Shown one piece after another: positions 43,883 through 52,597 of a stretch of DNA of 64,000 nucleotides. Within the stretch, counting starts at the first letter, position 1. Every line of letters starts with the position of its first letter. Made by a program: the position numbers and the translations under genes. The stretch spans positions 372,001 to 436,000 of the forward strand of contig NZ_SOAM01000001.1 of assembly GCF_004364555.1 (NCBI RefSeq), given 5' to 3'. The notes beneath the pieces are model-generated. The model was not told the origin of the DNA and did not search any database. It was given only the letters and a program-made list of their open reading frames with translations. This stretch comes from Amnibacterium kyonggiense. GTDB lineage: Bacteria > Actinomycetota > Actinomycetes > Actinomycetales > Microbacteriaceae.

Positions 43883-44362
43883 GTGCTCATCCGCGAGGCG
43901 ACGGCCGCCGACTGGCCGGCCATCTTCCCGTTCTTCGCCGCGGTCGTCGAGGCGGGGGAGACCTACGCCTACCCGCCCGGTCTGTCCTCCGCGGAGGCCG
44001 AGGCGCTCTGGCTCGGCCAGCACCGCGTCGTCGTGGCGGAGGAGGACGGCGTCGTCCTCGGCTCGGCGACGATGGGCCCGAACCGGCCGGGCCGCGGCTC
44101 CCACGTCGGCACCGCGAGCTTCATGGTGGCCGAGGCCGCGCGCGGTCGCGGGGTGGGCAGGGCGCTCGGCGAGCACATGCTGGCCTGGTCGAAGGCGGCC
44201 GGCTTCCGCGCGGTCCAGTTCAACGCCGTCGTCGAGACGAACACCACCGCGGTGCACCTCTGGCAGTCGCTCGGCTTCCGCATCGTCGGCACGGTCCCGG
44301 AGGCGTTCGACAGCCGGTCGCACGGCCTCGTCGGCCTCCACGTGATGCACCGCCCCCTCTGA
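43883..44362 (+). CDS. GNAT-family N-acetyltransferase
   Basis: The 159-residue protein has the GNAT fold: LIREATAADWPAIFPFF at the start, VLGSATMGPNRPG, the acetyl-CoA loop VAEAARGRGVGRALGEHM and the late AVHLWQSLGFRIVGTVPEAF. TACCGT (43872-43877) lies 5 bases before the GTG, indicating a leaderless message. The substrate is unknown. A long hairpin follows its stop. Confidence 0.88.
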   Translation: MLIREATAADWPAIFPFFAAVVEAGETYAYPPGLSSAEAEALWLGQHRVVVAEEDGVVLGSATMGPNRPGRGSHVGTASFMVAEAARGRGVGRALGEHMLAWSKAAGFRAVQFNAVVETNTTAVHLWQSLGFRIVGTVPEAFDSRSHGLVGLHVMHRPL

Positions 44363-44365
44363 ACC

Positions 44366-44420
44366 TTGCTCACGCTTCTTGCCGCCCGGCCGGTGGTCGG
44401 GCGGCAAGAAGCGTGAGCAA
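44366..44420. terminator. 23-bp perfect hairpin between convergent genes
   Basis: 44366-44388 and 44398-44420 are exact reverse complements (starting TTGCTCACGCTTCTTGCC), with a 9-base loop. It lies 4 bases after the acetyltransferase stop and 6 bases before the amine oxidase end, so it would end both transcripts. It differs in sequence from the other hairpin repeats but has the same long-stem architecture. Confidence 0.85.
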
Positions 44421-44425
44421 AGCGA

Positions 44426-45796
44426 TCAGGCCGGGGTCGGGGCGAGGGCCGCGAGCACCTGGTCGGCGACCCAGTGGCCCATCCGGATGGCGCCGTCGAC
44501 GTGCTGGTACCCGGCGCCGGCGATGTCGCTCGACGCCCAGTGGATCGGGCCGACCGGCGTGCGGACGTCCGCGCCGAACCGCTCGAGGCCGCCCATGTCG
44601 AAGCTCGCGGCGTAGGCGCCGCGCGTCCACTCCTCGCTGCCCCAGTCGCTCTCGACGTAGATCGTGGGGTGCTTCGCGCGCTCGCCGTAGTACCGCGCGA
44701 GGTCGTCGAGGATCGCCTCGCGCCGCTCGTCGGGCTCGAGCGCGAGCAGGCGATCGGCGCGGGCGTCGGACGCGAACCCGACGAGGATCCCGCGCGGGTC
44801 GCCGTGATTCGAGTTGTCGTACGCCTCGTGGACGGAGAGGTAGGGGCTGAACGCGGTGCCCGACAGCCCGTCCTCCCGCCAGAACGGCTCCTCGTAGACG
44901 GCGTGGATCTTGATGACGAGCCCGAGCGAGAGGTGCTGGTGCAGCACGTGCCGTCGGAGCGGCAGGGTCGGCACGTAGTCGATGCGGTCGTAGAGGTTCG
45001 GCGGGACCGCGAGGACGACCTGCCGCGCTTCGACCACGAGGTCCCCGTCCGCCTCGACGACCGCGCCGTCCGCCGACCACGTGATGCGCCGCACCGGGCG
45101 GGAGAGCAGCACGTCGTCCCCGAGTGCCGCGGCGAGCCGCAGCGGCACCTGCTGCAGGCCGCCGACGACCCGCTTGTCGAGGATGAAGTCGGCGTCGACG
45201 AGGTGCGAGAAGCTGCCGGCCGACGCGGCCATGAGCAGGGACTGCAGCGCGGAGAATGCGTGCGCCGGCTTCGTGAGCATGGCCTCGGCGGTGAACATGG
45301 CGACGTTCGACCGCGCCTCGGCGTCGTCGGAGAGCTGCTCGAGGAACGCCCGCCAGGTGATGCCGTCGAGCTCCCGGGCGCGCGGGTGCGCCCACGGGCG
45401 GTCCGGATCGATCTCGGCCGTGAGGCCGTCGAGCACGGCGATCATCCGCTCGATCTCGGCCTGCGTCTCCGGCGACGCCGGGAAGATGTCGCCGGTGAAC
45501 CGGTGGGAGACGCCGTCCGGGCCGATGTAGACGCTGTCGCCGTCGCGGTAGCGCGAGAAGGTCTCGAGCCCGAGCTCCTCGATCGCGCCCTTGAGCGCCG
45601 TCTGGTCCGGGGAGACCCACTGGCCCCCGAGCTCCAGCAGGGCGCCGGAGGAGTCGTCGTTCCGGAGGCGTCCGCCGACCCGGTCCCGCGCCTCCAGCAC
45701 GATCACCGAGGCGCCCGACCTCCGCAGCTGCGTCGCCGCGGTGAGGCCGCACGCGCCGGCGCCGATGACGACCACGTCCCGCTCGATCCGATCCAT
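44426..45796 (-). CDS. flavin monoamine oxidase family protein
   Basis: The 456-residue FAD enzyme has VVVIGAGACGLTAATQLRRS with VIVLEARDRVGGRLRN at the N-terminus, LELGGQWVSPDQTAL, and the C-terminal FAD block RTPVGPIHWASSDIAGAGY with HVDGAIRMG. It should oxidise amines with release of hydrogen peroxide; the substrate is open. TATGCT on the minus strand (45808-45803) lies 6 bases before the ATG, the leaderless pattern. It stands alone. Confidence 0.9.
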   Translation of the reverse strand: MDRIERDVVVIGAGACGLTAATQLRRSGASVIVLEARDRVGGRLRNDDSSGALLELGGQWVSPDQTALKGAIEELGLETFSRYRDGDSVYIGPDGVSHRFTGDIFPASPETQAEIERMIAVLDGLTAEIDPDRPWAHPRARELDGITWRAFLEQLSDDAEARSNVAMFTAEAMLTKPAHAFSALQSLLMAASAGSFSHLVDADFILDKRVVGGLQQVPLRLAAALGDDVLLSRPVRRITWSADGAVVEADGDLVVEARQVVLAVPPNLYDRIDYVPTLPLRRHVLHQHLSLGLVIKIHAVYEEPFWREDGLSGTAFSPYLSVHEAYDNSNHGDPRGILVGFASDARADRLLALEPDERREAILDDLARYYGERAKHPTIYVESDWGSEEWTRGAYAASFDMGGLERFGADVRTPVGPIHWASSDIAGAGYQHVDGAIRMGHWVADQVLAALAPTPA

Positions 45797-45909
45797 CCGG
45801 CCAGCATATGGAGCCCATCGGGGCGGCGATGCCCGGATCGCCTGCGAATCGGCCCGAGCGGCGCCGATCCCGCACCCCAGACCGGGAGGTGACGACTGGA
45901 TCCGAAGGC

Positions 45910-46704
45910 TCAGCCGAGCGCGACGAGCGACACGTGCGCCGCGCGGGCGACCACGATCACGACCGCGTACACGCAGTAGAGGCCGAGGAAGGCGCCGAAC
46001 AGCGTCTCGCGCCAGCTGCCGGCGTGGCCGAGCACGGGGACGGCGATGTAGCCGTTCCGCTTCCACACCGATCGCAGCACCGGCGTTCGCGCCCACAGCT
46101 TCGGCGGGGTGATCTGCACGGGCCAGGTGGGTGAGGGGACGCCCTCCACGGTGAGGAGGTCGCCGGCGATGTGCGTCAGGAAGCCGAGGCCGACCGCGAT
46201 CGGGAACCAGGTCGGGTTGTCCGGCGCGAACACGACGACAGCGACGGCGGCGAGGACGCCGATCGCCCACGCACCCGCCCACGAGCGCACGAGCTCGCGC
46301 GCCTTCACGGCGAAGCAGATGAGGCCGATCGTCGCGATCGCCGGTCCGATCGGCACGAGGCCGAGCTCGGGGATCGGGACGGTGAACCGGCCGACGAGCA
46401 CGGCGAGGAGGGTCACGATCGCCCCGGCCAGGATCGTGTGGAACCCGTGCCGGTGACCGCCGCTCGCATCCTCGATGCTGCGCGCGACCACCTTCCCGAC
46501 GATCGGGACGGAGTGCGCGATCGTGCCGCTGTGGTGGTCCGCGTCGGGCAGGAGCGCCGCTCCCGCGCACACGACCGCCCCGGAGAGGACGCCGGCGGGG
46601 GAGAGCGGGTAGACGTCGGTGCCGAACGACGGCAGGGCCGCCGTCGCCGCGAACCACACGGCCGCGCCGCTGGTCGCGTGGTTGACGCCCATCACGCGCG
46701 CCAT
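45910..46704 (-). CDS. YdjM/DUF457-type membrane-bound metal-dependent hydrolase
   Basis: The 264-residue protein has about seven hydrophobic segments and the His/Asp pattern of the YdjM family: NHATSG near the start, LLPDADHHSGTIAHS, GHRHGFHTIL and LTHIAGDLLTVEGV. These likely bind a metal at the membrane. ATG 46704 and an in-frame ATG 12 bases later (MGVNHATSG) are both possible. Escherichia coli YdjM is SOS-controlled, but no such site is evident here. Confidence 0.85.
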   Translation of the reverse strand: MARVMGVNHATSGAAVWFAATAALPSFGTDVYPLSPAGVLSGAVVCAGAALLPDADHHSGTIAHSVPIVGKVVARSIEDASGGHRHGFHTILAGAIVTLLAVLVGRFTVPIPELGLVPIGPAIATIGLICFAVKARELVRSWAGAWAIGVLAAVAVVVFAPDNPTWFPIAVGLGFLTHIAGDLLTVEGVPSPTWPVQITPPKLWARTPVLRSVWKRNGYIAVPVLGHAGSWRETLFGAFLGLYCVYAVVIVVARAAHVSLVALG

Positions 46705-46752
46705 CGTGCATCCACCGGTGCTCCGCGGCCGGGTGCCGCGCGGGTCTGGTCC

Positions 46753-46808
46753 AGGATGCGGAGGTCGGGAGGCGTCGCCTGACCGGATCTCCGCATCCGT
46801 GAACGGGT
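46753..46808. repeat. diverged copy of the hairpin repeat
   Basis: GGATGCGGAGGTC pairs with GATCTCCGCATCC with one wobble, and the right half CCGGATCTCCGCATCCGTGA continues as in the copies at 36132 and 55601. It lies directly after the threonine aldolase stop (minus strand) and before the YdjM-like gene. Confidence 0.65.
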
Positions 46809-47864
46809 CTACTGCGCCAGCGCGCCCCGCACCGTCGCGACGAAGTCGTCGACGTCCGCCTCGGTCGTGTCGAACGCGCACATCCAGCGCACCTGACGCT
46901 TGGCCCGGTCCCAGTCGTAGAACCGGTACCGCTCGCGCACGCGGTCCGCGGCGTCGAGGTCGAGCTCCGCGAACACCGCGTTCGCCTGGGTCGGGTGGCT
47001 GAACCCGACGCCCTCGATGCCCTCGAGGCCGGCCCGGAGGCGGGCGGCCATCGCGTTCGAGTGCTGCGCGGTCCGGACGCCGAGCCCGTCCTCGAAGAGT
47101 GCGAGCAGCTGCGCGCTCGCGAACCGCATCTTGCTCGCGAGCTGCATGTTCATCTTCCGGAGGAACACGAGGCCGTCGACACGGTCGGGGTCGAGCACCA
47201 CGATCGCTTCGGCGCCCAGCAGGCCGTTCTTCGTGCCGCCGAGCGACAGGACGTCGACACCGGCGTCGCGCGTGAACGCGGCGAAGGGGAGATCGAGTGC
47301 GGCGGCGGCGTTCCAGATGCGCGCGCCGTCCATGTGCACCGCCATCCCGCGCTCGTGCGCGAAGTCGGCGATCGCCCGCACCTCGTCCGGCGTGTAGACG
47401 GTGCCGAGCTCGGTCGACTGCGTGATCGAGACGGCCAGCGGCTGCGGGCGGTGCTCGTCGCCCCAGCCCCACGCCTCGGTCTCGGCCGCGGCGGGCGTGA
47501 GCTTGCCCTCCTCCTCGGGGACGACGAGCAGCTTCAGCCCACTCACCCGCTCGGGGGCGCCCGCCTCGTCGGTGTGGATGTGGGCGGAGCCGGTCGCGAC
47601 GATCGCGCCCCAGCGGGGGACGAGCGCCGTGAGCGCCGTCACGTTCGCGCCGGTGCCGTTGAAGACCGGGAAGACCTCCGCGCGATCGCCGAACTCGTGG
47701 CGGACGACCTCGCCGAGCCGCGCCGTGTAGACGTCCTCGCCGTACGCGATCTGGTGGCCGCCGTTGGCGTCGGCGATGGCCGCGAGGACCTCGGGCAGCA
47801 CCCCCGCGTAGTTGTCGGAGGCGAACGTGCGGCGGGTGGGGTCGTGGAGTGGCACGTCCTCCAT
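46809..47864 (-). CDS. low-specificity L-threonine aldolase / beta-eliminating lyase
   Basis: The 351-residue PLP enzyme has FASDNYAGVLPEVLAAI near the start, FPVFNGTGANVTAL, AVHMDGARIWNAAAALDL and the PLP lysine in SLGGTKNGLLGAE. It would cleave threonine or allo-threonine to glycine and acetaldehyde; other beta-hydroxy amino acids are possible. The ATG at 47864 lies close to the divergent direction of no other gene. A repeat-type hairpin follows its end. Confidence 0.9.
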   Translation of the reverse strand: MEDVPLHDPTRRTFASDNYAGVLPEVLAAIADANGGHQIAYGEDVYTARLGEVVRHEFGDRAEVFPVFNGTGANVTALTALVPRWGAIVATGSAHIHTDEAGAPERVSGLKLLVVPEEEGKLTPAAAETEAWGWGDEHRPQPLAVSITQSTELGTVYTPDEVRAIADFAHERGMAVHMDGARIWNAAAALDLPFAAFTRDAGVDVLSLGGTKNGLLGAEAIVVLDPDRVDGLVFLRKMNMQLASKMRFASAQLLALFEDGLGVRTAQHSNAMAARLRAGLEGIEGVGFSHPTQANAVFAELDLDAADRVRERYRFYDWDRAKRQVRWMCAFDTTEADVDDFVATVRGALAQ

Positions 47865-47886
47865 CCTCGCGCGCCCGCGCGGGCCG

Positions 47887-48132
47887 TCAGCCCGCTTCGA
47901 CCTCCGGGGCCACGGTCAGGGTCGCATTCCCGAGAATCGGCGGGTGGTCGATCGGGTGGCCGTCGAAGTCGACCCAGCCGCTGTCCCCCTCGCCGCCGAA
48001 CGTCTGGCTCATCGACCAGGTCCCGGCGAGGTCGTAGACCAGGGAGAGGAGGAGGCCGGGGAAGACCACGCCGATGAGCGCGTCCCAGACCGGCGTCGTC
48101 TCGCGCGGCGGCGCATCGGTCGCAGTCGTCAC
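47887..48132 (-). CDS. small single-segment membrane protein
   Basis: The 81-residue product from GTG 48132 has a polar N-terminus, one hydrophobic segment (DALIGVVFPGLLLSLVYDLA) and an acidic external-looking end (GDSGWVDFDGHPIDHPP). A 5-codon ATG frame (CTGCAGTCG to a stop) overlaps its start. No family is recognised. It lies 22 bases upstream of the threonine aldolase gene on the same strand. Confidence 0.5.
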   Translation of the reverse strand: MTTATDAPPRETTPVWDALIGVVFPGLLLSLVYDLAGTWSMSQTFGGEGDSGWVDFDGHPIDHPPILGNATLTVAPEVEAG

Positions 48133-48234
48133 GACTGCAGCATGGCGACGATCGCCGGTGCCGCACCAGGGGCGACCCCGGAGTTCCCGGGCGCGAGGGA
48201 CTCCGGGGTCGTCTCGAGCCGTTCCGCACTCGGC

Positions 48235-48274
48235 GTGGTTTCGACGCGGGCGCGGAGCGCCCGGCTCGACCACC
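48235..48274. repeat. GTGGTTTCGAC-type repeat copy
   Basis: GTGGTTTCGACGCGGGCGCG followed by GAGCGCCCGGCTCGACCACC matches the element at 3320-3360 with two changes. It lies in the gap between the DUF6421-like gene and the small membrane gene. This shows the family near the HNH gene is dispersed. Confidence 0.75.
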
Positions 48275-48294
48275 GAGCGGAAACCGCGGAGGGG

Positions 48295-49656
48295 TCAGGC
48301 GGTCGCGGCGGTGATGCCCGCGGTCGACTCGATCGTCGGGCGGAGCTTCTTGCCGAGCGCCTCGTAGAACATCGACAGCGGGAACTCGTCGTCGAGCACG
48401 GCGTCCGTGTAGCCCTTCGGCGCCCCGGCGAGGACCTCGTCCGGGAGGCCGCGCGCCCAGCGCGACGCCGGGTTCGGCTCGACGGTCGCCCGCACGAGCT
48501 CGTACGCCGCCAGCCAGTGCGCGGTCTTCGGGCGGTCGATCGAGCGCCAGTACAGCTCGTTGATCGCGTCGGACAGTGCGACGACCGTGTCGGGCAGCTG
48601 CTCCCAGTCGATGGCGAGACTGGTGTCCGTCCAGTGCAGCACGTGGTGCTGGTGCAGCCAGGCGAACAGCAGCTGGCCACCGAGGCCGTCGTAGTTGCGC
48701 ACCCGCGAACCGGTGAGCGGGAAGCGGAAGATCCGGTCGAACAGGATCGTGTACTGCGCCAGCTGCGCATGATCCCGTGTGACGGCGTCGGTCTCCGCGG
48801 CCCGGACGAGCCGGACCGCCTCGCGGAAGGCGGTCAGGTCGCAGCGCAGCTCCTCCAGCGAGTAGAGGAAGAACGGCATGCGCTGCTTGATCATGAACGG
48901 GTCGAACGGCAGGTCGCCGCGCATGTGCGTCCGGTCGTGGATCAGGTCCCACAGCACGAACGCGCGCTCGGTGAGCTCCTGGTCGTCGAGCAGGCGCTGC
49001 GCGCCCTCCGGCAGCTCGAGCTTCGTGATCTCGGCCGCAGCGGCGACCACGCGGCGGAACCGCGCCGCCTCCCGGTCCTGGAAGATCGCGCCCCACGTGA
49101 AGGGGATGAGCTCCTTCATGGCGACGGTCTCGGGGAACAGGACCGCGGAGTCGGTGTCGTAGCCGGCGGTGAAGTCGACGAACCGCAGGGAGACGAAGAG
49201 CGCGTTCGGGTAGGACTCCCGCTCGAGCGCGTCGATGAAGTCCGGCCAGATGACGTCGACGAGCAGCGCCTCGAGCAGCCGGTCCGGCGAGCCGTTCTGC
49301 GTCGTCATCGGGAACAGCACGAGGTGGCGGAGGCCGTCGACCCGATCGCGCTGCGGGTTGAACGCGGCGAGCGAGGTGCGGAAGTCGGGCACGTCGAAGC
49401 CGCCGGCGGCCCACGCCCCGAGGTCGGCATCGAGCGCGGTGAAATAGGCGGTGTCGTGCGGGAAGGTCGGCGCGAGTGCGCGGACGTGCTCCCGGATCTC
49501 CGTCATCAGCCGCGCGGCCAGCGCGGTGTCCGCGCCCTCCGCGAGGGCGCCGTCCTTCCGCTGCAGCTCGCGGAAGCCGGTGACCGCGGCCTTCAGGCGC
49601 AGCCACGACGGGGTCTCGGCGGTGACCGCCGGACGGGTCGACTCGAGCAGCGACAT
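48295..49656 (-). CDS. conserved actinobacterial protein, DUF6421-like
   Basis: The 453-residue soluble protein has no motif of a known enzyme that I recognise. Conserved-looking blocks are LVLFPMTTQNGSPDRLLEAL, FVDFTAGYDTDSAVLFPETV, LWDLIHDRTHMRGDLPFDPF with several His/Asp, and FAWLHQHHVLHWTD. The pattern recalls the family listed as DUF6421, from memory. Start ATG 49656 is preferred to 49659 because the AGGAGG then lies 6 bases away. The His/Asp clusters suggest metal binding. Confidence 0.7.
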   Translation of the reverse strand: MSLLESTRPAVTAETPSWLRLKAAVTGFRELQRKDGALAEGADTALAARLMTEIREHVRALAPTFPHDTAYFTALDADLGAWAAGGFDVPDFRTSLAAFNPQRDRVDGLRHLVLFPMTTQNGSPDRLLEALLVDVIWPDFIDALERESYPNALFVSLRFVDFTAGYDTDSAVLFPETVAMKELIPFTWGAIFQDREAARFRRVVAAAAEITKLELPEGAQRLLDDQELTERAFVLWDLIHDRTHMRGDLPFDPFMIKQRMPFFLYSLEELRCDLTAFREAVRLVRAAETDAVTRDHAQLAQYTILFDRIFRFPLTGSRVRNYDGLGGQLLFAWLHQHHVLHWTDTSLAIDWEQLPDTVVALSDAINELYWRSIDRPKTAHWLAAYELVRATVEPNPASRWARGLPDEVLAGAPKGYTDAVLDDEFPLSMFYEALGKKLRPTIESTAGITAATA

Positions 49657-49766
49657 CATGCGCCTCCTTCGTTCCCCGTCGACGGTACGACGCGTGGGGC
49701 GACCGTTCGATGCGCGGGACGTGCAAGAACGTGCCGTTCACGCAGCTTCGTTGCGCGCGCGGCCGA

Positions 49767-50126
49767 TCAGGCGGGCGTGACGGCGGAGAACGTCAGCGCG
49801 GCGCCGCCGATCCACACGAGGACCGCGGTGCCGATCCCGACGAGCGGAGGCCAGAAGGCGAGCCGCGCGCGAATCAGCCGCTCGACGACCGAGGCGATCG
49901 CGACGACGGCCACCGCCGCCGGGCCGAGCATCGCGATGAAGACGCCCGCGCTGAGGACCTCCGTGCGACAGGTGCCCGAGGCGCCGCAGGAGTCGCTCGC
50001 CATCACGAGGAACGCGCCCGCGAACCCGAGGACGGCGGCGAGCGCGACGAGGACGACCAGGAGTGCGATCGAGAGGACCACGTCCCACGTCCGCCGCACG
50101 GGCGGTGCGCCAGACGCGGTCGTCAT
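49767..50126 (-). CDS. small membrane protein with a cysteine pair
   Basis: The 119-residue product has three hydrophobic segments (VVLSIALLVVLVALAAVLGF first) and an outside-facing loop SDSCGASGTCRTEVLS whose two Cys may form a disulfide. The family is not recognised with certainty. It is divergent from the LacI-type regulator, 114 bases away. Confidence 0.6.
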   Translation of the reverse strand: MTTASGAPPVRRTWDVVLSIALLVVLVALAAVLGFAGAFLVMASDSCGASGTCRTEVLSAGVFIAMLGPAAVAVVAIASVVERLIRARLAFWPPLVGIGTAVLVWIGGAALTFSAVTPA

Positions 50127-50211
50127 CCCGCAACGGTACGGCCTGCACGGTCGCACCTGGGAATCAGCTCTGGACCGCGCGACCTCGGGGCAGCTGTGTG
50201 CCAGGGTGGAC

Positions 50212-50225
50212 CTAAACCGGTTCAG
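50212..50225 (+). promoter_or_regulatory. LacI-type operator before the GH130 locus
   Basis: CTAAACCGGTTCAG has the central-CG palindrome AACCGGTT typical of LacI-family operators and lies 15 bases before the lacI ATG. Self-repression by the product of the next gene is inferred. Confidence 0.7.
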
Positions 50226-50240
50226 CGACGACGGGAGGCG

Positions 50241-51299
50241 ATGATGGGCGGGAAGCCGACGATCGCCGACGTCGCCCGCGCCGCGGGCGTGAGCAAGGGC
50301 CTGGTGTCGTTCGCGCTGAACGACCGGCCGGGCGTCGCCCCCGCGACGAAGCGCCGCATCCTCGCCGCGGCGGACGAACTCGGGTTCCGGCCCAGCGTGC
50401 AGGGCCGGTCGCTGTCGACGCGGCTCGCCTACTCCGTGGGCCTCGTCCTGGCGCGCGACGCCGACCTGGTCGCCGCCGACCCCTTCTACCCGCCGTTCCT
50501 CGCGGGCGCCGAGCGCGTCCTCGTCGCCGCGGGCCGCACCCTGACGCTGAGCGTGCTCGACCGGGACCGGGACGAGGAGGCGCACTACCGGGCCCTCGTC
50601 GCCGACCGCCGCGTGGACGGCGTCATCGTCGGCGACCTCCGGCCGGCCGACCCGCGCCTGCCCCTGCTCGCCGAGCTCGGCCTGCCGGCGGTCACGCTCG
50701 GCCGCACCGGCGACCCGCGCTTCCCCGCGGTGAGCGTCGACGACGCCAAGGGCGTCGCCGAGACGGCCCGGCACCTCCTGACCCTGGGGCACCGGCGGAT
50801 CGCGATGGTCGCCGGCCCGCGCGACCTCGTGCACGGGGCCCGGCGCGCGGACGCGTTCCGCGCGGCGCTCGCGGCCGCGGGGCTCGAGCCCGTCGCGGTC
50901 GTCGAGACCGACTTCACGCCCCTCGCGGCCGCGCGCGCGACGTCGGACCTGCTCGCCGCGGGGGAGCGCCCGACGGCCGTCGTCTACGGCAACGACGTCG
51001 CGGCCGCCGCCGGGATCAGCGTGATCCGCGGCCACGGGCTCGGCGTACCCGAGGACATCGCCGTGTGCGGGTTCGACGACGCCGAGATCGCGCAGTGGAC
51101 CGTCCCCTCGCTCACCACCGTGAGCACCGGCCCCGCCCGCTGGGGTGCGGCGGCCGCCGAAGCCCTCCTCGACCTGCTCGCCGGTGAACGGGTCGAGGAC
51201 CGCGACCTCGAGCCCGCGCGGCTCGTCGTCCGCGACTCCACCGGCGTCGTCCCGCGCACCACCCGCGCGCAGGACCAGGACCAGGAAAGGACCACCTGA
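50241..51299 (+). CDS. LacI-family transcriptional regulator
   Basis: The 352-residue repressor has a LacI helix-turn-helix and hinge (TIADVARAAGVSKGLVSFAL, NDRPGVAPATKRRILAAADE) and a periplasmic-binding-like sensor domain from about residue 65. It is the first gene of a run that continues with an ABC sugar importer, so it should respond to that sugar. GGGAGG lies just upstream; ATG 50241 and 50244 are alternatives. The stop overlaps the binding-protein ATG. Confidence 0.92.
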   Translation: MMGGKPTIADVARAAGVSKGLVSFALNDRPGVAPATKRRILAAADELGFRPSVQGRSLSTRLAYSVGLVLARDADLVAADPFYPPFLAGAERVLVAAGRTLTLSVLDRDRDEEAHYRALVADRRVDGVIVGDLRPADPRLPLLAELGLPAVTLGRTGDPRFPAVSVDDAKGVAETARHLLTLGHRRIAMVAGPRDLVHGARRADAFRAALAAAGLEPVAVVETDFTPLAAARATSDLLAAGERPTAVVYGNDVAAAAGISVIRGHGLGVPEDIAVCGFDDAEIAQWTVPSLTTVSTGPARWGAAAAEALLDLLAGERVEDRDLEPARLVVRDSTGVVPRTTRAQDQDQERTT

Positions 51300-52597
51300 T
51301 GCACCGCTCTCGACGGGTGCGCAGCATCGCCGCTGCCGCCGTCGCGACCGCCCTCGCCGTCGGCCTCACGGCCTGCGGGCAGGGGAACGTCGCGAATCCG
51401 AGCCTCACCTCGAAGGGGCCGATCACGATCTGGTACTCGAACAACGAGCAGGAGGTGGCCTGGGGCAAGCAGATGGTCGCCTCCTGGAACCGGGACCACC
51501 CGGACCAGAAGGTCACCGCGCAGGAGATCCCCGCCGGCCGGACGAGCGAGTCCGTCATCAGCGCCTCGATCACCGCCGGCAACGCCCCCTGCCTCGTGCT
51601 CAACACGGCGCCGTTCGCGGCCGGGCAGTTCGAGAAGCAGGGCGGCCTCGTCGACCTCTCGAAGTTCCCCGACGGGAACTCCTACATCGAGGGCCGCAGC
51701 GGTGACCTGGCGAAGCAGTACCGCTCGAGCGTCGACGGGGACTACTACCAGCTGCCCTGGAAGTCGAACCCGGTCGTGATCTTCTACAACAAGAAGCTCT
51801 TCGCGAAGGCCGGGATCGACACGAAGGACCCGGGCCTCGGCACCTACGCCGGTTTCCTCGCCGCGGCGCGGAAGGTCGTGAAGTCCGGGGCGTCGAAGGT
51901 CGCCATCCAGCCCGCGCCGACGAGCGAGTTCTTCCAGATGGACACGGACTTCTACCCGCTGTACGTCGCTGCGAGCGGCGGGACGCCGCTGATCCGGGAC
52001 GGCAAGGCCACCTTCAACGACAAGACCGGCGACGAGGTCGCGAACTTCTGGCGGACCCTCTACAAGGAGGGGCTGTCGAGCCCCGAGCAGTACCAGGGCG
52101 ACGCCTTCGCCGACGGGTACGCGGCGATGGCGATCGTCGGCCCGTGGGCGGTCAGCTACTACAAGGACGTCGACTGGGGCGCCGTCCCGGTGCCGACGCC
52201 GAACGGGACGCCCACCGACGAGATCCACACGTTCAGCGACGCGAAGAACATCGGCATGTACACCGCCTGCCCGCACAAGGGCACGGCGTGGGAGCTGCTG
52301 AAGTACGCGACGAGCAGCGAGCAGGACGCGAAGTTCCTGGATCTCACGGGGCAGATGCCCATCCGGCCCGACCTCGCGAGCACCTACGCGGACTACTTCG
52401 CGAAGCACCCGCAATACGCGCTGTTCGGGTCGCTGGCGACCCGGACCGTGGAGGTGCCCGCCGGCCCGAACACCGTGCAGGAGATGCAGACCTTCCGCAA
52501 CGAGTGGACGTCGTCCGTCATCTTCGGCGGCAAGAACCCGGCCCAGGCGCTCGACGACGCCGCGGCGACCATCGACACCCTGGAGGCGCAGCCGTGA
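51299..52597 (+). CDS. sugar ABC transporter, extracellular binding lipoprotein
   Basis: The 432-residue family 1 solute-binding protein has a signal peptide with lipobox LTAC (Cys at about 26) and the binding-protein features ITIWYSNNEQEVAWGKQMV, WKSNPVVIFYNKKLFAKAG and YAAMAIVGPWAV. It would capture an oligosaccharide outside the cell for the two permeases downstream. AGGAAAGG precedes the ATG. No ATPase gene is in the operon, so a shared MsmK-like ATPase elsewhere is likely. Confidence 0.93.
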   Translation: MHRSRRVRSIAAAAVATALAVGLTACGQGNVANPSLTSKGPITIWYSNNEQEVAWGKQMVASWNRDHPDQKVTAQEIPAGRTSESVISASITAGNAPCLVLNTAPFAAGQFEKQGGLVDLSKFPDGNSYIEGRSGDLAKQYRSSVDGDYYQLPWKSNPVVIFYNKKLFAKAGIDTKDPGLGTYAGFLAAARKVVKSGASKVAIQPAPTSEFFQMDTDFYPLYVAASGGTPLIRDGKATFNDKTGDEVANFWRTLYKEGLSSPEQYQGDAFADGYAAMAIVGPWAVSYYKDVDWGAVPVPTPNGTPTDEIHTFSDAKNIGMYTACPHKGTAWELLKYATSSEQDAKFLDLTGQMPIRPDLASTYADYFAKHPQYALFGSLATRTVEVPAGPNTVQEMQTFRNEWTSSVIFGGKNPAQALDDAAATIDTLEAQP

